64,000 nucleotides of DNA from Brevundimonas halotolerans (GTDB lineage Bacteria; Pseudomonadota; Alphaproteobacteria; Caulobacterales; Caulobacteraceae), in contig NZ_QTTA01000016.1 in NCBI RefSeq assembly GCF_003730275.1, positions 62,001 through 126,000 of the forward strand, given 5' to 3'. Position numbers and translations under genes: made by a program. Numbering within the stretch: the stretch's first letter is position 1; each line of letters begins with the position of its first letter. Under the pieces are notes generated by a model, which worked only from the letters and a program-made list of their open reading frames with translations, had not been told where the DNA came from and did not search any database. Positions 8,496 to 17,677 of this stretch are shown here, one piece after another.

Positions 8496-8894
8496 CTACC
8501 AAGCCCCCATTTCGCGCAATTGTTTCGCCAGCTCGGGTGGCAGGTCGCCGGCGTCCATGGTCGACAGGTCGGGCGGCGCGTCCTTGGGCTCCAGATAACG
8601 CCAGCCCTGAAACGGCCGCCGGGCCTGGGGCGCCGTGCGGATCACCTCGGGTGCCAGCTGGATCAGGCATTGCGAGGTCTTGCCCTCGCCCCGCGTGGTG
8701 ATGTCGACGATCGGCATGCGGCAGACGACCGAGCCCTTCATCACCCAGTACAGCGAGCCGCCGTCCTCAAGCTCGGTGGCGCGCTTGGGCGTCATGCGGG
8801 TATGCACCGTCAGCCAGTCGCCCTTGGCCGCGCGCCGTTCCAGCGTCTCGACCTTGGCCACCCCGACGCACAGTTTGATCATATGAAGCGGCAT
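8496..8894 (-). CDS. DUF1489 family protein
   Basis: The 132-aa soluble protein begins 'MPLHMIKLCVGVAKVETLERRA' and contains 'TRMTPKRATELEDGGSLYWVMKGSVVCRMPIVDI', the signature of DUF1489, a family common in alphaproteobacteria with no known function. The basic and charged character and the conserved 'GGSLYWV.KG' core suggest a small globular domain. No signal peptide. It is on the same strand as the MATE and mcc genes but well separated from both. Confidence 0.85.
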   Translation of the reverse strand: MPLHMIKLCVGVAKVETLERRAAKGDWLTVHTRMTPKRATELEDGGSLYWVMKGSVVCRMPIVDITTRGEGKTSQCLIQLAPEVIRTAPQARRPFQGWRYLEPKDAPPDLSTMDAGDLPPELAKQLREMGAW

Positions 8895-8961
8895 CAGGCG
8901 AGGTAGGCCAGCGTGTCTGCGCGAGCAAGCCTGACCGTTCGAAACGCGGGAACCATCGAGG

Positions 8962-9333
8962 TCAAGACCCCTGTGACATCTCGCGACCCACTGTGATCAT
9001 CGTGTTGCCGAGCGTCTGCATCTCCCGACCGCAGCGCGGAGCGGCACGCTCGATCATCGCTCCGATCTCCGCGTCAGTGTAGGTGGATGCCCAAGTGTAG
9101 AACCGCCGGACCTGATCGGTACCTGGATTGCGGCCCTCCAGGCGCCCGAGGTAGTAGACCATTCCAACGGACCCGCTCACCTGTTCGGCCGGATCGCTGG
9201 CCATCAAGGCGAACAGCGCGATACACTCCAGATCATTGCGATCAGCTTGCGATACGGGGTCCTGCAGTGCAATAGTCGGCGAAGATACCGACAGACTTGC
9301 GGCCATAATCAGGCTTGAAATCAGAGACGACAC
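8962..9333 (-). CDS. Small secreted protein of unknown function, last gene of mcc operon
   Basis: The 123-aa product starts at GTG 9333 and has a short signal peptide ('LISSLIMAASLSVSSPTIALQ'). The mature part is helical with 'DLECIALFALMASDPAEQVSGSVGMVYYLGRLEGRNPG' and 'APRCGREMQTLGNTMITVGREM', leaving two cysteines that could pair in the periplasm. The GTG is supported by an AAGGAG ribosome site 8 nt upstream that lies inside the last codons of mccA, with only 4 nt between the mccA stop and this start. It is therefore translated from the leucine-degradation mRNA. Codon use looks less GC-biased than mccA. I do not recognise the family. Confidence 0.72.
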   Translation of the reverse strand: MSSLISSLIMAASLSVSSPTIALQDPVSQADRNDLECIALFALMASDPAEQVSGSVGMVYYLGRLEGRNPGTDQVRRFYTWASTYTDAEIGAMIERAAPRCGREMQTLGNTMITVGREMSQGS

Positions 9334-9337
9334 AGGT

Positions 9338-11353
9338 TCACTCCTTCACTGTGACGACCGCCAGAACCGCATCGGCCCCGACCTGATCGCCCACGCTAAA
9401 GCCGATGCTCTCGACGATGCCATCATAGGGCGCGGTCAGGGCCTGTTCCATCTTCATCGCCTCGATGACGACCACAGGCTGACCCTTTTTCACCGGATCG
9501 CCCGCCTTGACCGGCACCGCCACCACCTTGCCCGGCATCGGCGCACGGAGCGAGCCGTCGGAGGCAGGGCCTGTGGCGCCGGCGCCGGCGCTGAGCCAGT
9601 CCCGGACTTCCACTGCATCCCCAGCATCGAACAAGACCGTCGCGTCCGCACTTTCCATTGTGGAAATCAGTTCGTCGTCAACCCAGATCCCACTCGAAAG
9701 ACGGTCAGGGTGCAGGCCACCCGGTGCGATCTTGAAGGCCTCTCCGTCGATCGCCCCAAGGTACCACCCCGAGTAGCCGGACCGCTGCTGAGTCAGCACT
9801 GCTTCTCGCCGGGCTCCTTCAACTGACCCCACAGCCCTCATTTCAAAAGGCCCGTTCAGCCGAAACCCCATGCTGGTTCCACGCCAACCCGCCCAAGGCG
9901 AAGTTTCCTCCTCCCGGGGAAGATGGGAAGACCGCCGACGTTCCTCAAAGCGCTCGGCGAGACCAGCCGCTATCACAGCGGGGCGGATGCGCCGTTCCGT
10001 CAGCGTGGTGATCTCGGTCGCAATCAGCCCCGTATCGACATCTCCCGACACAAACCGCGGGTGCTCCATACACCGCACCAGAAAGCCCGCATTGGTCCGC
10101 ACGGGCCAGACCTCGACCGCGCCGCAGGCCTCGGCCAGCGCCTCGGCGGCCTCTTCGCGCGTGTCTTCGTGGACGATCAGCTTGGCGATCATCGGGTCAT
10201 AGAACTGGCTGACCTCGCCGCCCTGTTCGACGCCGGTATCGACCCGCACATCCTCGGGCAGGTGGAAATGCTCCAGCCTGCCGATCGAGGGCAAAAAGCC
10301 ATTGGCCGGATCCTCGGCATACAGCCGCGCCTCCATGGCCCAGCCGTGGATGCCGATCTCGTCCTGTTTCAGCGGGATCGGCTCACCCGCAGCCACGCGC
10401 AGCTGCCATTCGACCAGATCAACGCCCGTGATCGCCTCGGTCACCGGGTGTTCGACCTGCAGCCGGGTGTTCATCTCCATGAACCAGATGCGGTCCGCCC
10501 GCAGGCCCTCACTGGCATCGGCGATGAACTCGATGGTCCCCGCCCCCTCATAGTTGACGGCCTGTGCCGCCCGCACGGCGGCGGCGGTCACGGCCTCGCG
10601 CGTCTCGGCGTCCATGCCGGGGGCCGGAGCCTCCTCGATGACCTTCTGGTGGCGACGCTGCAGCGAACAGTCGCGCTCGTTCAGGTGCACGACCGTGCCG
10701 TGGGTGTCGCCAAACACCTGCACCTCGATATGGCGCGGCCGGGTGATGTAGGTCTCGATCAGCACGCGGGGATCGCCGAACGACGACTGGCCCTCGCGCT
10801 GGGCGCTGCCCAGGGCGTCGGCGAAGTCCTCGGCCCGGTCGACCCGGCGCATACCCTTGCCACCGCCGCCGGCCACGGCCTTGATCAGCACCGGATAGCC
10901 GATGCGGTCAGCCTCGGCCTTCAAGGTTTCGGCCGCCTGGTCCTCGCCCTGATAGCCGGGGGTGACCGGCACGCCCGCCTCGATCATCAGTTTCTTGGCC
11001 GCGTCCTTCAACCCCATGGCGCGGATCGACGCCGGGGGCGGCCCGATCCAGACCAGCCCCGCCGCCTTCACCGCCTCGGCAAAGTCGGCATTCTCGGACA
11101 GGAAGCCATAGCCCGGATGGATGGCCTCGGCCCCCGTCGCCTTCGCGGCGGCCAGCACCTTGGCCCCGTCCAGATAGGATTCGCTGGCCTGCGCCGGGCC
11201 CAGCAGCACCGCCTCATCGGCCATGCGCACATGCGGGGCCTTGGCATCGGCCTCGGAATAGACGGCGATGGTGCGTAGGCCGATGGCCCGGGCGGTGCGG
11301 AATACCCGGCAGGCGATCTCGCCCCGATTGGCGACCAGTACAGACTTGAACAT
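9338..11353 (-). CDS. mccA: 3-methylcrotonyl-CoA carboxylase, biotin-containing alpha subunit
   Basis: This 671-aa subunit carboxylates its biotin using ATP and bicarbonate and hands CO2 to the MccB carboxyltransferase in leucine degradation. An N-terminal biotin carboxylase starts 'MFKSVLVANRGEIACRVFRTARAIG' and has the glycine-rich ATP loop 'KAVAGGGGKGMR', followed by 'MNTRLQVEHPVTE'. The C-terminal biotinyl domain carries 'EAMKMEQAL' with the biotin lysine at about residue 634. The specificity call (methylcrotonyl rather than propionyl) rests on its partners: a hydratase 9 nt upstream and mccB before that. Confidence 0.93.
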   Translation of the reverse strand: MFKSVLVANRGEIACRVFRTARAIGLRTIAVYSEADAKAPHVRMADEAVLLGPAQASESYLDGAKVLAAAKATGAEAIHPGYGFLSENADFAEAVKAAGLVWIGPPPASIRAMGLKDAAKKLMIEAGVPVTPGYQGEDQAAETLKAEADRIGYPVLIKAVAGGGGKGMRRVDRAEDFADALGSAQREGQSSFGDPRVLIETYITRPRHIEVQVFGDTHGTVVHLNERDCSLQRRHQKVIEEAPAPGMDAETREAVTAAAVRAAQAVNYEGAGTIEFIADASEGLRADRIWFMEMNTRLQVEHPVTEAITGVDLVEWQLRVAAGEPIPLKQDEIGIHGWAMEARLYAEDPANGFLPSIGRLEHFHLPEDVRVDTGVEQGGEVSQFYDPMIAKLIVHEDTREEAAEALAEACGAVEVWPVRTNAGFLVRCMEHPRFVSGDVDTGLIATEITTLTERRIRPAVIAAGLAERFEERRRSSHLPREEETSPWAGWRGTSMGFRLNGPFEMRAVGSVEGARREAVLTQQRSGYSGWYLGAIDGEAFKIAPGGLHPDRLSSGIWVDDELISTMESADATVLFDAGDAVEVRDWLSAGAGATGPASDGSLRAPMPGKVVAVPVKAGDPVKKGQPVVVIEAMKMEQALTAPYDGIVESIGFSVGDQVGADAVLAVVTVKE

Positions 11354-11362
11354 CAGCGCGTC

Positions 11363-12268
11363 CTATTCCGCCCAGCGCGGCTTGCGCTTGTCGAGGAAGG
11401 CGCGGACGCCCTCCTGGCCCTCTTTCGACACCCGGGCGCGGGCGATGCGGTGGGCGGTGTCTTCCATCAGCGAATGATCGACCTTGTGGTGGGCGACGTC
11501 GTGGACCAGCCGCTTGGCATTCCCCATCGCACCCGGTGCGCAGGCCGCCAGCGACCCGCTCAGCTGGCTGATGAAGCCGTCCAGCGCGGCGGCGTCGGGC
11601 ACCACCGCATCCACCAGCCCGACATGGGCGGCATAGTCGGCATCGAACATATTGGCCGTCAGGAACAGGGCGCGGGCCCGGCGCGCGCCGACCGCCTCGA
11701 TCACATAGGGGGCGATGGTCGCCGGGATCAGGCCCAGCTTGACCTCGCTGAAGGCGAACTTGGTGCCCCTGACCGCCACGGCCATATCGCAGGCCGCGAC
11801 AATGCCCGCGCCGCCGCCCATGGCCGCGCCCTCGACCAGGGCCACCGTCAGCGCCGGCACGTCGTGCAGGGCCTTCAGCATCTTCGCCAGACCCATGGCG
11901 TCCGAGCGATTGTCGCTCTCGGACCAGTCCGCTGCTGCGGCCATCCACGTCAGGTCGGCCCCCGCGCTGAACGTCCCGCCCGCGCCGCGCACAAACACCA
12001 CCCGGATATGGTCGGCCCCGTGCAGGGTCTCGAACGCCTGATACAGGGCGCCGATGGTCCGGGCGTCGAAGGCGTTCTTCTTGTCCGGCCGGTTGATGGT
12101 GATGAACACCGCCCCGTCCTGCGTCGACTCGATCGTCACCAGATCGCTGACGGCATCCGTATCCGCCCCCGCCACCATGGGGTGGGCAATGCGGTTCATC
12201 TCCCGCGCCTCGGCATCGGTGATGTCCATGGCGTTAAGGTCGGCGTCGGTGGGGGTGGTGTCGGGCAT
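11363..12268 (-). CDS. liuC: Methylglutaconyl-CoA hydratase (enoyl-CoA hydratase family)
   Basis: The enzyme is predicted to hydrate 3-methylglutaconyl-CoA to HMG-CoA, the step after methylcrotonyl-CoA carboxylase. The 301-aa protein has the crotonase fold: oxyanion-hole segment 'GTFSAGADLTWM', typical of the LiuC branch, 'VEGAAMGGGAGIVAACDMAVA' and 'FSEVKLGLIPATIAPYV'. An extra N-terminal stretch of roughly 40 residues precedes the domain; in-frame ATGs at Met14, Met24 or Met31 could be the true start. It lies between mccB and mccA, with a 9-nt gap to mccA. Confidence 0.88.
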   Translation of the reverse strand: MPDTTPTDADLNAMDITDAEAREMNRIAHPMVAGADTDAVSDLVTIESTQDGAVFITINRPDKKNAFDARTIGALYQAFETLHGADHIRVVFVRGAGGTFSAGADLTWMAAAADWSESDNRSDAMGLAKMLKALHDVPALTVALVEGAAMGGGAGIVAACDMAVAVRGTKFAFSEVKLGLIPATIAPYVIEAVGARRARALFLTANMFDADYAAHVGLVDAVVPDAAALDGFISQLSGSLAACAPGAMGNAKRLVHDVAHHKVDHSLMEDTAHRIARARVSKEGQEGVRAFLDKRKPRWAE

Positions 12269-12315
12269 ATCAGCGCCTTTCAGTGGCCTGCTCCCGGGGG
12301 CGCAGGCAGGAAAAC

Positions 12316-13908
12316 TTACATCCGGAACACGCCGAACGGCGTGTCGGGGATCGGGGCATTGAGGCTGGCGCTGATGGCCAGCCCCAGCACGTCGCGGGTC
12401 TGGATTGGGTCGATGACGCCATCATCCCACAAACGCGCGGTGGCGTAATAGGGATTGCCCTCATCCTCATATTTCTGGCGGATCGGCGCCTTGAAGGCCT
12501 CGGCCTGATCCTCGGTCCAGCTGTCGGCGTCGCGGTGCACGGTCGCCAGCACACTGGCCGCCTGCTCGCCGCCCATCACCGAGATGCGGCTGTTCGGCCA
12601 GGTGAACAGGAAGCGCGGGGAATAGGCCCGGCCGCACATGCCATAGTTGCCGGCCCCGAAACTGCCGCCGATCAAAACGGTGAATTTCGGCACCTCGGCA
12701 CTGGCCACGGCGGTCACCAGCTTGGCGCCGTTCTTGGCGATACCCTCGGCCTCATATTTGCCGCCGACCATGAAGCCCGAAATGTTCTGCAGGAACACCA
12801 GCGGGATCTTGCGCTTGCAGGCCAGCTGGATGAAGTGCGCGCCCTTCAGCGCACTCTCCGAGAACAGCACACCGTTGTTGGCCAGGATGGCGACCGGATA
12901 GCCCCAGATGCGGGCAAAACCGCACACCAGCGTCGTGCCATAGTCGCGCTTGAACTCATCAAACTCGGAGCCGTCGACCGTGCGGGCAATCACCTCGCGC
13001 ACATCATAGGGGGCGCGCACATCGTCGGGGATAATGCCATACAGCTCGTCCGGGTCCAGCGCGGGCGGGCGCGGCTCGCGCACATCCAGCGGCACATCCT
13101 TGACCGTGTTCAGATTGGCGACGATCGAGCGCACGATTTCCAGCGCGTGTTCGTCATTCTCGGCCACATGGTCGACCACGCCCGACTTGCGACCATGGGT
13201 GTCGGCCCCGCCCAGATCCTCGGCCGAGATGACCTCGCCGGTCGCGGCCTTCACCAGCGGCGGGCCGGCCAGGAAGATGGTGCCCTGATTGCGCACGATC
13301 ACCGTCTCGTCCGACATGGCGGGCACATAGGCCCCGCCCGCCGTGCAGCTGCCCATGACACAGGCGATCTGGGGAATGTCGCGCGCGCTCATCCGCGCCT
13401 GGTTGAAGAAGATGCGCCCGAAATGCTCGCGGTCGGGAAACACCTCGGCCTGGTGCGGCAGGTTGGCCCCGCCCGAATCGACCAGATAGACGCACGGCAG
13501 TCGGTTCTGCTCGGCCACCTCCTGCGCGCGCAGGTGTTTCTTGACCGTCATCGGGAAGTAGGCGCCGCCCTTCACCGTCGGGTCATTGGCGACGATCATC
13601 ACCTCGCGGCCCGACACCCGACCGATCCCGCAGATCATGCCGGCACCCGGGGCCTGATCGTCATACATGCCGAACGCCGCCAGCTGGCCGATCTCGAGGA
13701 AGGGCGAACCCGGATCCAGCAGCCGCTCCACCCGGTCGCGAGGCAACAGCTTGCCCCGGCTGACGTGCCGCTCGCGCGACTTGTCCGAGCCGCCCCGCGC
13801 CGTCACCGCGACCCGCTCGGCCAGCTGGTCGCGCAGGCGCCGGTTGGTGCTCTCCAGCGCCTTGAAGGCCGGACTGGACGGATCGATCGCAGAGGTCAGC
13901 TTGGGCAT
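12316..13908 (-). CDS. mccB: 3-methylcrotonyl-CoA carboxylase, carboxyltransferase beta subunit
   Basis: The 530-aa protein transfers CO2 from biotin to methylcrotonyl-CoA. It carries '[24 protein letters not shown]', the acyl-CoA site '[35 protein letters not shown]' characteristic of MCC beta, '[16 protein letters not shown]', and '[38 protein letters not shown]'. It is the first gene of mccB-liuC-mccA plus a small secreted protein, and diverges from the patatin gene across 96 bp, where the operon promoter should lie. Isovaleryl-CoA dehydrogenase, which makes its substrate, is at 37.8 kb. Confidence 0.95.
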   Translation of the reverse strand: MPKLTSAIDPSSPAFKALESTNRRLRDQLAERVAVTARGGSDKSRERHVSRGKLLPRDRVERLLDPGSPFLEIGQLAAFGMYDDQAPGAGMICGIGRVSGREVMIVANDPTVKGGAYFPMTVKKHLRAQEVAEQNRLPCVYLVDSGGANLPHQAEVFPDREHFGRIFFNQARMSARDIPQIACVMGSCTAGGAYVPAMSDETVIVRNQGTIFLAGPPLVKAATGEVISAEDLGGADTHGRKSGVVDHVAENDEHALEIVRSIVANLNTVKDVPLDVREPRPPALDPDELYGIIPDDVRAPYDVREVIARTVDGSEFDEFKRDYGTTLVCGFARIWGYPVAILANNGVLFSESALKGAHFIQLACKRKIPLVFLQNISGFMVGGKYEAEGIAKNGAKLVTAVASAEVPKFTVLIGGSFGAGNYGMCGRAYSPRFLFTWPNSRISVMGGEQAASVLATVHRDADSWTEDQAEAFKAPIRQKYEDEGNPYYATARLWDDGVIDPIQTRDVLGLAISASLNAPIPDTPFGVFRM

Positions 13909-14004
13909 GCCCCTCCTTTAGGCAGCTTTCCCCGGATGGGCAAAGGGGACGAAAGTCACGACGGCGCGGATGACCGCACCCCCGGGAATCTGGCATAAGG
14001 CGTC

Positions 14005-15837
14005 ATGGCCAAGGCGCGCACAGACACTCTTGAAGCGGCACTGCAGCAGCTGTTCACGGGCGGAGAGACGACGCATGTCAGCTGGTTCGCCCTGACCGGC
14101 GGGGAACAGCTGTTCGGCGAGGGCGCCCCGGCCGACACCCTTTATCTGGTGCGCTCCGGCCGTCTGGGTGTCTTCTGCCACGATGGGGATGACCAGGCCC
14201 CCCGGTTCCTCGGCGTCGTCCGGCCGGGCGAACCGGTCGGCGAAATGTCCATGCTGGCCGGCACACCCCACACCGCCAGCGTCGTCGCCCTGCGCGATTC
14301 CGAAATCCTGGCCCTGCCGCGCGAGACCTTCTTCGAGGCCGCCCGCAGTCAGCCGGACCTGATGGTCGAGCTGTCGCGCCTGATGATCCGCCGCTCGCGT
14401 GACCAGAATCTGGGCGGCGGCGAACCCAGTGTTTTCGGCTTCATCTCGGCCCGGTCCAAGCCGATCCGCGCCTTCGTCGAGCGCATCGCCGCCTCGATCC
14501 AGGCCCAGGGCTTCACCTGCAAGGTCATCGACCATTCGGCCCTCAGCTCGGTCGCCGAATGGTTCAGTCGCGTCGAGGACAGCCACGACTTTGTCCTCTA
14601 TGTCGCTGAGGCGGATGAGCCCGCCTGGGCCCAGCTGTGCACCCGACAGGTCGACCGCCTGTTCATCGTCGGTAATCCCCTGACCACGCCGCCCGGCGCC
14701 AATCTGCCGCGCAATCCGGCGCTGGATGCCCAGCAGCGCACCGACCTGATACTGCTGCGCGACCCGCGCATGCCCCGCCCGGCCAACACCGGCGTCTGGC
14801 TGGACTCGGTCAGGCCGGGCCGCTGGTTCCACGCCACAGACGGCAATGCTGCCGACGCCGCCCGCATGGCGCGGATCGTCACCGGCACGGCGGTCGGACT
14901 GGTCCTGTCGGGGGGCGGCGCCCGGGCCTATGCCCACATCGGCGCCATCAAGGCCCTGCGCGAGGCGCGCGTGCCGCTCGACTTCCTCGGCGGGTCGTCC
15001 ATGGGCGCCATCATCGCCGCCGGCCCGGCCCTCGGCTGGTCGCAGGACGAGCTGGAAGACGAGATCAAGCGCGCCTTTGTCGCCAGCGACCCCCTGTCGG
15101 ACATCACCTTTCCGATGATCGCCATGACCCGCGCGGGCAAGGTCGCGCGCCTGCTGCGCAATGCCTATGGCGACACCGAGATCGCCGACATGCCCCTGCC
15201 CTTCTTTGCCGTCTCGACCAATCTGACGACCGGCCGGATCGAGGTGCACAAGCGCGGCCTGCTGCGCCGTGCCATGCGGGCTACCATCGCCATCCCCGGC
15301 GTCATGCCGCCCGTGGTCATGCACGATCAGGTGCTGGTCGACGGCGCGGTCCTGCGCAACTTCCCGGCCGAGACCATGCGCCAGATGAACGCCGGGCCGG
15401 TCGTCGGCGTGGACATGTCTCAGGCGCGCGGCGTCGATCCTGCGGCGCTTCAGAACCCGCCCTCATGGTGGCGCTGGATCCTGTCCGGCGACTGGAAGAA
15501 CGGCCCGCCGATCGTGGCCCTGCTGATGCGGGCCGCCACCCTGACCAGCGACGCCGATGTGGAAACCTCGCGCAAGGCCACCGACCTGCTGATCCAGCCC
15601 GAGCCCGAGGGCATGGATATCCGCGACTGGAAGGCCTACGACATCCCCGTCCAGGCGGGGTATGAGGCGGCCCGAAAGGCACTGGACGAACTGGACGGCC
15701 CGGTCACTGACCTGCGCCGCAGCCGCATCCGCGAAGCCGAAGAGGCCGAAATCCTCATCGCGCCCGCGCCAGCAGAAACAGCCTCGGGAAAGGCAAAAGC
15801 GTCACGCCGTCAGGCCGCCTCGGGAACGCCCGGCTGA
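14005..15837 (+). CDS. Patatin-like phospholipase with cyclic-nucleotide-binding domain (NTE type)
   Basis: The 610-aa protein joins a cyclic-nucleotide-binding fold (about residues 15-130: 'FGEGAPADTLYLVRSGRLGVF', 'PGEPVGEMSMLAGTPHTASVVALRDSEIL') to a patatin lipase domain (about 290-490). The latter has the oxyanion loop 'LSGGGARAYAHIGAIKAL', nucleophile elbow 'GGSSMGA' and catalytic Asp in 'VDGAVLRNFP', so it should be an active Ser-Asp hydrolase like neuropathy-target-esterase relatives. No signal peptide is seen. The phosphate-binding arginine of true cAMP sites is not obvious, so ligand binding is uncertain. Its last 83 bp overlap the oppositely oriented tam. Confidence 0.93.
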   Translation: MAKARTDTLEAALQQLFTGGETTHVSWFALTGGEQLFGEGAPADTLYLVRSGRLGVFCHDGDDQAPRFLGVVRPGEPVGEMSMLAGTPHTASVVALRDSEILALPRETFFEAARSQPDLMVELSRLMIRRSRDQNLGGGEPSVFGFISARSKPIRAFVERIAASIQAQGFTCKVIDHSALSSVAEWFSRVEDSHDFVLYVAEADEPAWAQLCTRQVDRLFIVGNPLTTPPGANLPRNPALDAQQRTDLILLRDPRMPRPANTGVWLDSVRPGRWFHATDGNAADAARMARIVTGTAVGLVLSGGGARAYAHIGAIKALREARVPLDFLGGSSMGAIIAAGPALGWSQDELEDEIKRAFVASDPLSDITFPMIAMTRAGKVARLLRNAYGDTEIADMPLPFFAVSTNLTTGRIEVHKRGLLRRAMRATIAIPGVMPPVVMHDQVLVDGAVLRNFPAETMRQMNAGPVVGVDMSQARGVDPAALQNPPSWWRWILSGDWKNGPPIVALLMRAATLTSDADVETSRKATDLLIQPEPEGMDIRDWKAYDIPVQAGYEAARKALDELDGPVTDLRRSRIREAEEAEILIAPAPAETASGKAKASRRQAASGTPG

Positions 15838-16555
15838 GCGCCTCGCCCAGCGCCTCCAGATAGCCGGCCTGCAGCTCTGGCGTCCCGGCCAACGCGGTCA
15901 GATACGGCCTCAGCGCCGTGCCGGACATCCAGTTGAGGACCGCATCCTCCCCCGTCAGGGCGTGCAGATAGGTGGTCGACCAGATGTCGATGTCGTCGCA
16001 CCTCCCGGCCAGCCGGTCGTAATAGGCCCCGGCCGACAGCAGGGGCGCAATCGTCGGCACGTCCTGCAAGGCTCCCGCCCACGGCCCCTCGGTCGCCACC
16101 TGTCGCATCAGGGTGTGGTGGCGGGTCTCGAACGCCATCGGCATCTGCACGGCCAGCACCCCGCGCGGGGCCAACTGTCCCGCCAGCGCGGGGAACAGCG
16201 CCCCGTGGTCGCCGACCCACTGCAGCGCGGCATTGGCGAAGATCAGGTCGACCGGCAGCTCCGGTGCCCATGCAGCGATGTCGCCCTGATGCCAGTGGAC
16301 CGTGTCGTCCCGCGCCCCGGCGCCCGCCAGCATGTCGGCGCTCCGATCCAGTCCATGCACTTCGGCTCGGGGATAGCGGCGCTTCAGCAGGCTGGCGTGA
16401 TGGCCGTCGCCACAGCCCAGATCCCAGATGACGCCGGGGTCCAGATCGTCGGGCAGTCGCACCAGCAGGTCCAGCGCAGCGCGATCGCGCTCGGCCTCGA
16501 ACCGGGCGTAGGTGTCGGGATCCCATTGTACGGGGTCGGAAGCGGCGCTCGTCAT
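15755..16555 (-). CDS. tam: Trans-aconitate 2-methyltransferase
   Basis: Tam methylates trans-aconitate, a spontaneous inhibitor of the TCA cycle, using S-adenosylmethionine. The 266-aa protein starts with 'QWDPDTYARFEAERDRAALDLL', the family's opening, followed by the SAM loop 'VIWDLGCGDGHHASLL', 'IFANAALQWVGDHGALFPAL' and the C-terminal 'TLLPFPRLFLLAR'. The conserved C-terminus shows that the 83-bp tail-to-tail overlap with the patatin gene is genuine rather than a misplaced stop. tRNA-His lies just upstream on the same strand. Confidence 0.92.
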   Translation of the reverse strand: MTSAASDPVQWDPDTYARFEAERDRAALDLLVRLPDDLDPGVIWDLGCGDGHHASLLKRRYPRAEVHGLDRSADMLAGAGARDDTVHWHQGDIAAWAPELPVDLIFANAALQWVGDHGALFPALAGQLAPRGVLAVQMPMAFETRHHTLMRQVATEGPWAGALQDVPTIAPLLSAGAYYDRLAGRCDDIDIWSTTYLHALTGEDAVLNWMSGTALRPYLTALAGTPELQAGYLEALGEALSRAFPRRPDGVTLLPFPRLFLLARAR

Positions 16556-16607
16556 CGCGACAGCCTGCCTATCGCCACGTCCTGGTCAAGCCGCACGGGC
16601 ATCGCGA

Positions 16608-16684
16608 TGGTACCGCCTCTCAGGCTTGAACTGAGGACCTCCGGTTCCACAAACCGGCGCTCTAACCAACTGAGCTAAGGCGGC
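16608..16684 (-). tRNA. tRNA-His (GTG)
   Basis: The minus strand folds into a complete 77-nt cloverleaf with encoded CCA. The anticodon loop TTGTGGA gives GTG. The acceptor stem has G1 opposite U72 and discriminator A73; the base before G1 in the gene is T on the coding strand, so no encoded G-1 is present. This is the divergent alphaproteobacterial tRNA-His known from Caulobacter relatives. Confidence 0.96.
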
Positions 16685-16765
16685 ACGCGTCGCGAGGAGC
16701 GTCCTCTAGCGGCCTCACGGTTCGGGATCAAGCCCGACCGTGGGGCCCCGGATCAGTTCCCGTGA

Positions 16766-17533
16766 TCAGTTATAGCCCCGGGACCGGATATACTGCTCCA
16801 GCGCGGCAATACGGCTGGCATCCGACGGGTGGGTCGAGGCGAACTCGGGCGTCTGGCTCTGGCGCTGGGCCGCCATCAGCCGCCACAGGGCGATGGACTG
16901 CGAGGCGCGGTAGCCGGCCCGGACCATATAGTCGACGCCCAGCTGGTCGGCTTCCAGCTCGTGCTGGCGCGAGAAGGGCAGCAGCACGCCCAGCTGCGCA
17001 CCCAGACCGCCCAGGGCACCCACCGCCTGGCCATAGTCGCCCGACGCACCCTGAATGGCCTGCAGGCCGATGCTGGTCACCGCCGTGCTGGAATAGCGTT
17101 CGGCCGCATGCTGGGCGACCACATGGCCGATCTCGTGGCCGATGACGGCCGCCAGCTGGTCGTCATTCTGGACCAGCGCCAGCAGGCCCGTGGTGACGCC
17201 GATCTTGCCCGACGGCAGGACGAAGGCGTTCGGGGACTCCTCCACGAACACGGCATAGTCCCAGCGGATATTGGTCAGGCCCGCCGCCTGCACCAGGCGA
17301 TCTCCAACACGACGGATGCGCGCATTGGCGGCCGCGTCGCGCGACACCTGCTGGGTCCGCAGCGCGTCGGCCCAGGCCTGATCGGCCGCCTGGGTCAGGG
17401 CCGCATTGTCGACCAGCAGGAACTGATTGCGGCCCAGCGCCTCATTATAGGCGCAGCCCCCGACGAGGGCCGAGGCGGCCAGGAGGCCGACGAACGACTT
17501 CGCGACGGAAGCCTTGGTGAGGGTGAAGGGCAT
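16766..17533 (-). CDS. M48 family zinc metalloprotease lipoprotein
   Basis: The predicted protein is a 255-aa periplasmic lipoprotein. Its signal peptide ends in 'LLAASALVGGC', giving a lipidated cysteine. The zinc motif 'AVIGHEIGHVVAQHAAERYS' (HEXXH) and downstream 'ELEADQLGVDYMVRAGY' (third ligand Glu) make a complete Ste24/BepA-like M48 active site, probably for quality control of outer-membrane proteins. The ATG at 17533 has a GGGAG site upstream; the longer frame from 17620 runs into the terminator region and is rejected. It lies 91 bp downstream of the tonB terminator and is transcribed alone. Confidence 0.92.
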   Translation of the reverse strand: MPFTLTKASVAKSFVGLLAASALVGGCAYNEALGRNQFLLVDNAALTQAADQAWADALRTQQVSRDAAANARIRRVGDRLVQAAGLTNIRWDYAVFVEESPNAFVLPSGKIGVTTGLLALVQNDDQLAAVIGHEIGHVVAQHAAERYSSTAVTSIGLQAIQGASGDYGQAVGALGGLGAQLGVLLPFSRQHELEADQLGVDYMVRAGYRASQSIALWRLMAAQRQSQTPEFASTHPSDASRIAALEQYIRSRGYN

Positions 17534-17624
17534 GCGGATGTCTCCCGGGTATTTCAATAGCTGTGACGCTTGAACACCCAGAGGGCAAATTTGATCCGGC
17601 GTCGGTCCGAACCCGGGCAAAGTA

Positions 17625-17654
17625 AAACGCCCCGGAGCGAACCCCGGGGCGTTT
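17625..17654 (-). terminator. Rho-independent terminator after exbB-exbD-tonB
   Basis: On the minus strand ACGCCCCGGGG-TTCGCT-CCGGGGCGT forms a strong GC stem followed by TTTTACTTT. It lies 24 bp past the tonB stop and can also act on the opposite strand. Confidence 0.85.
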
Positions 17655-17677
17655 CAGTCTTGTCGCTTCAATCCGAC

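Noticed and set aside
13918-15324. 468-aa open frame antisense to the patatin gene
   Set aside because: It mirrors a phospholipase with all its catalytic motifs, and composition is typical of a shadow.
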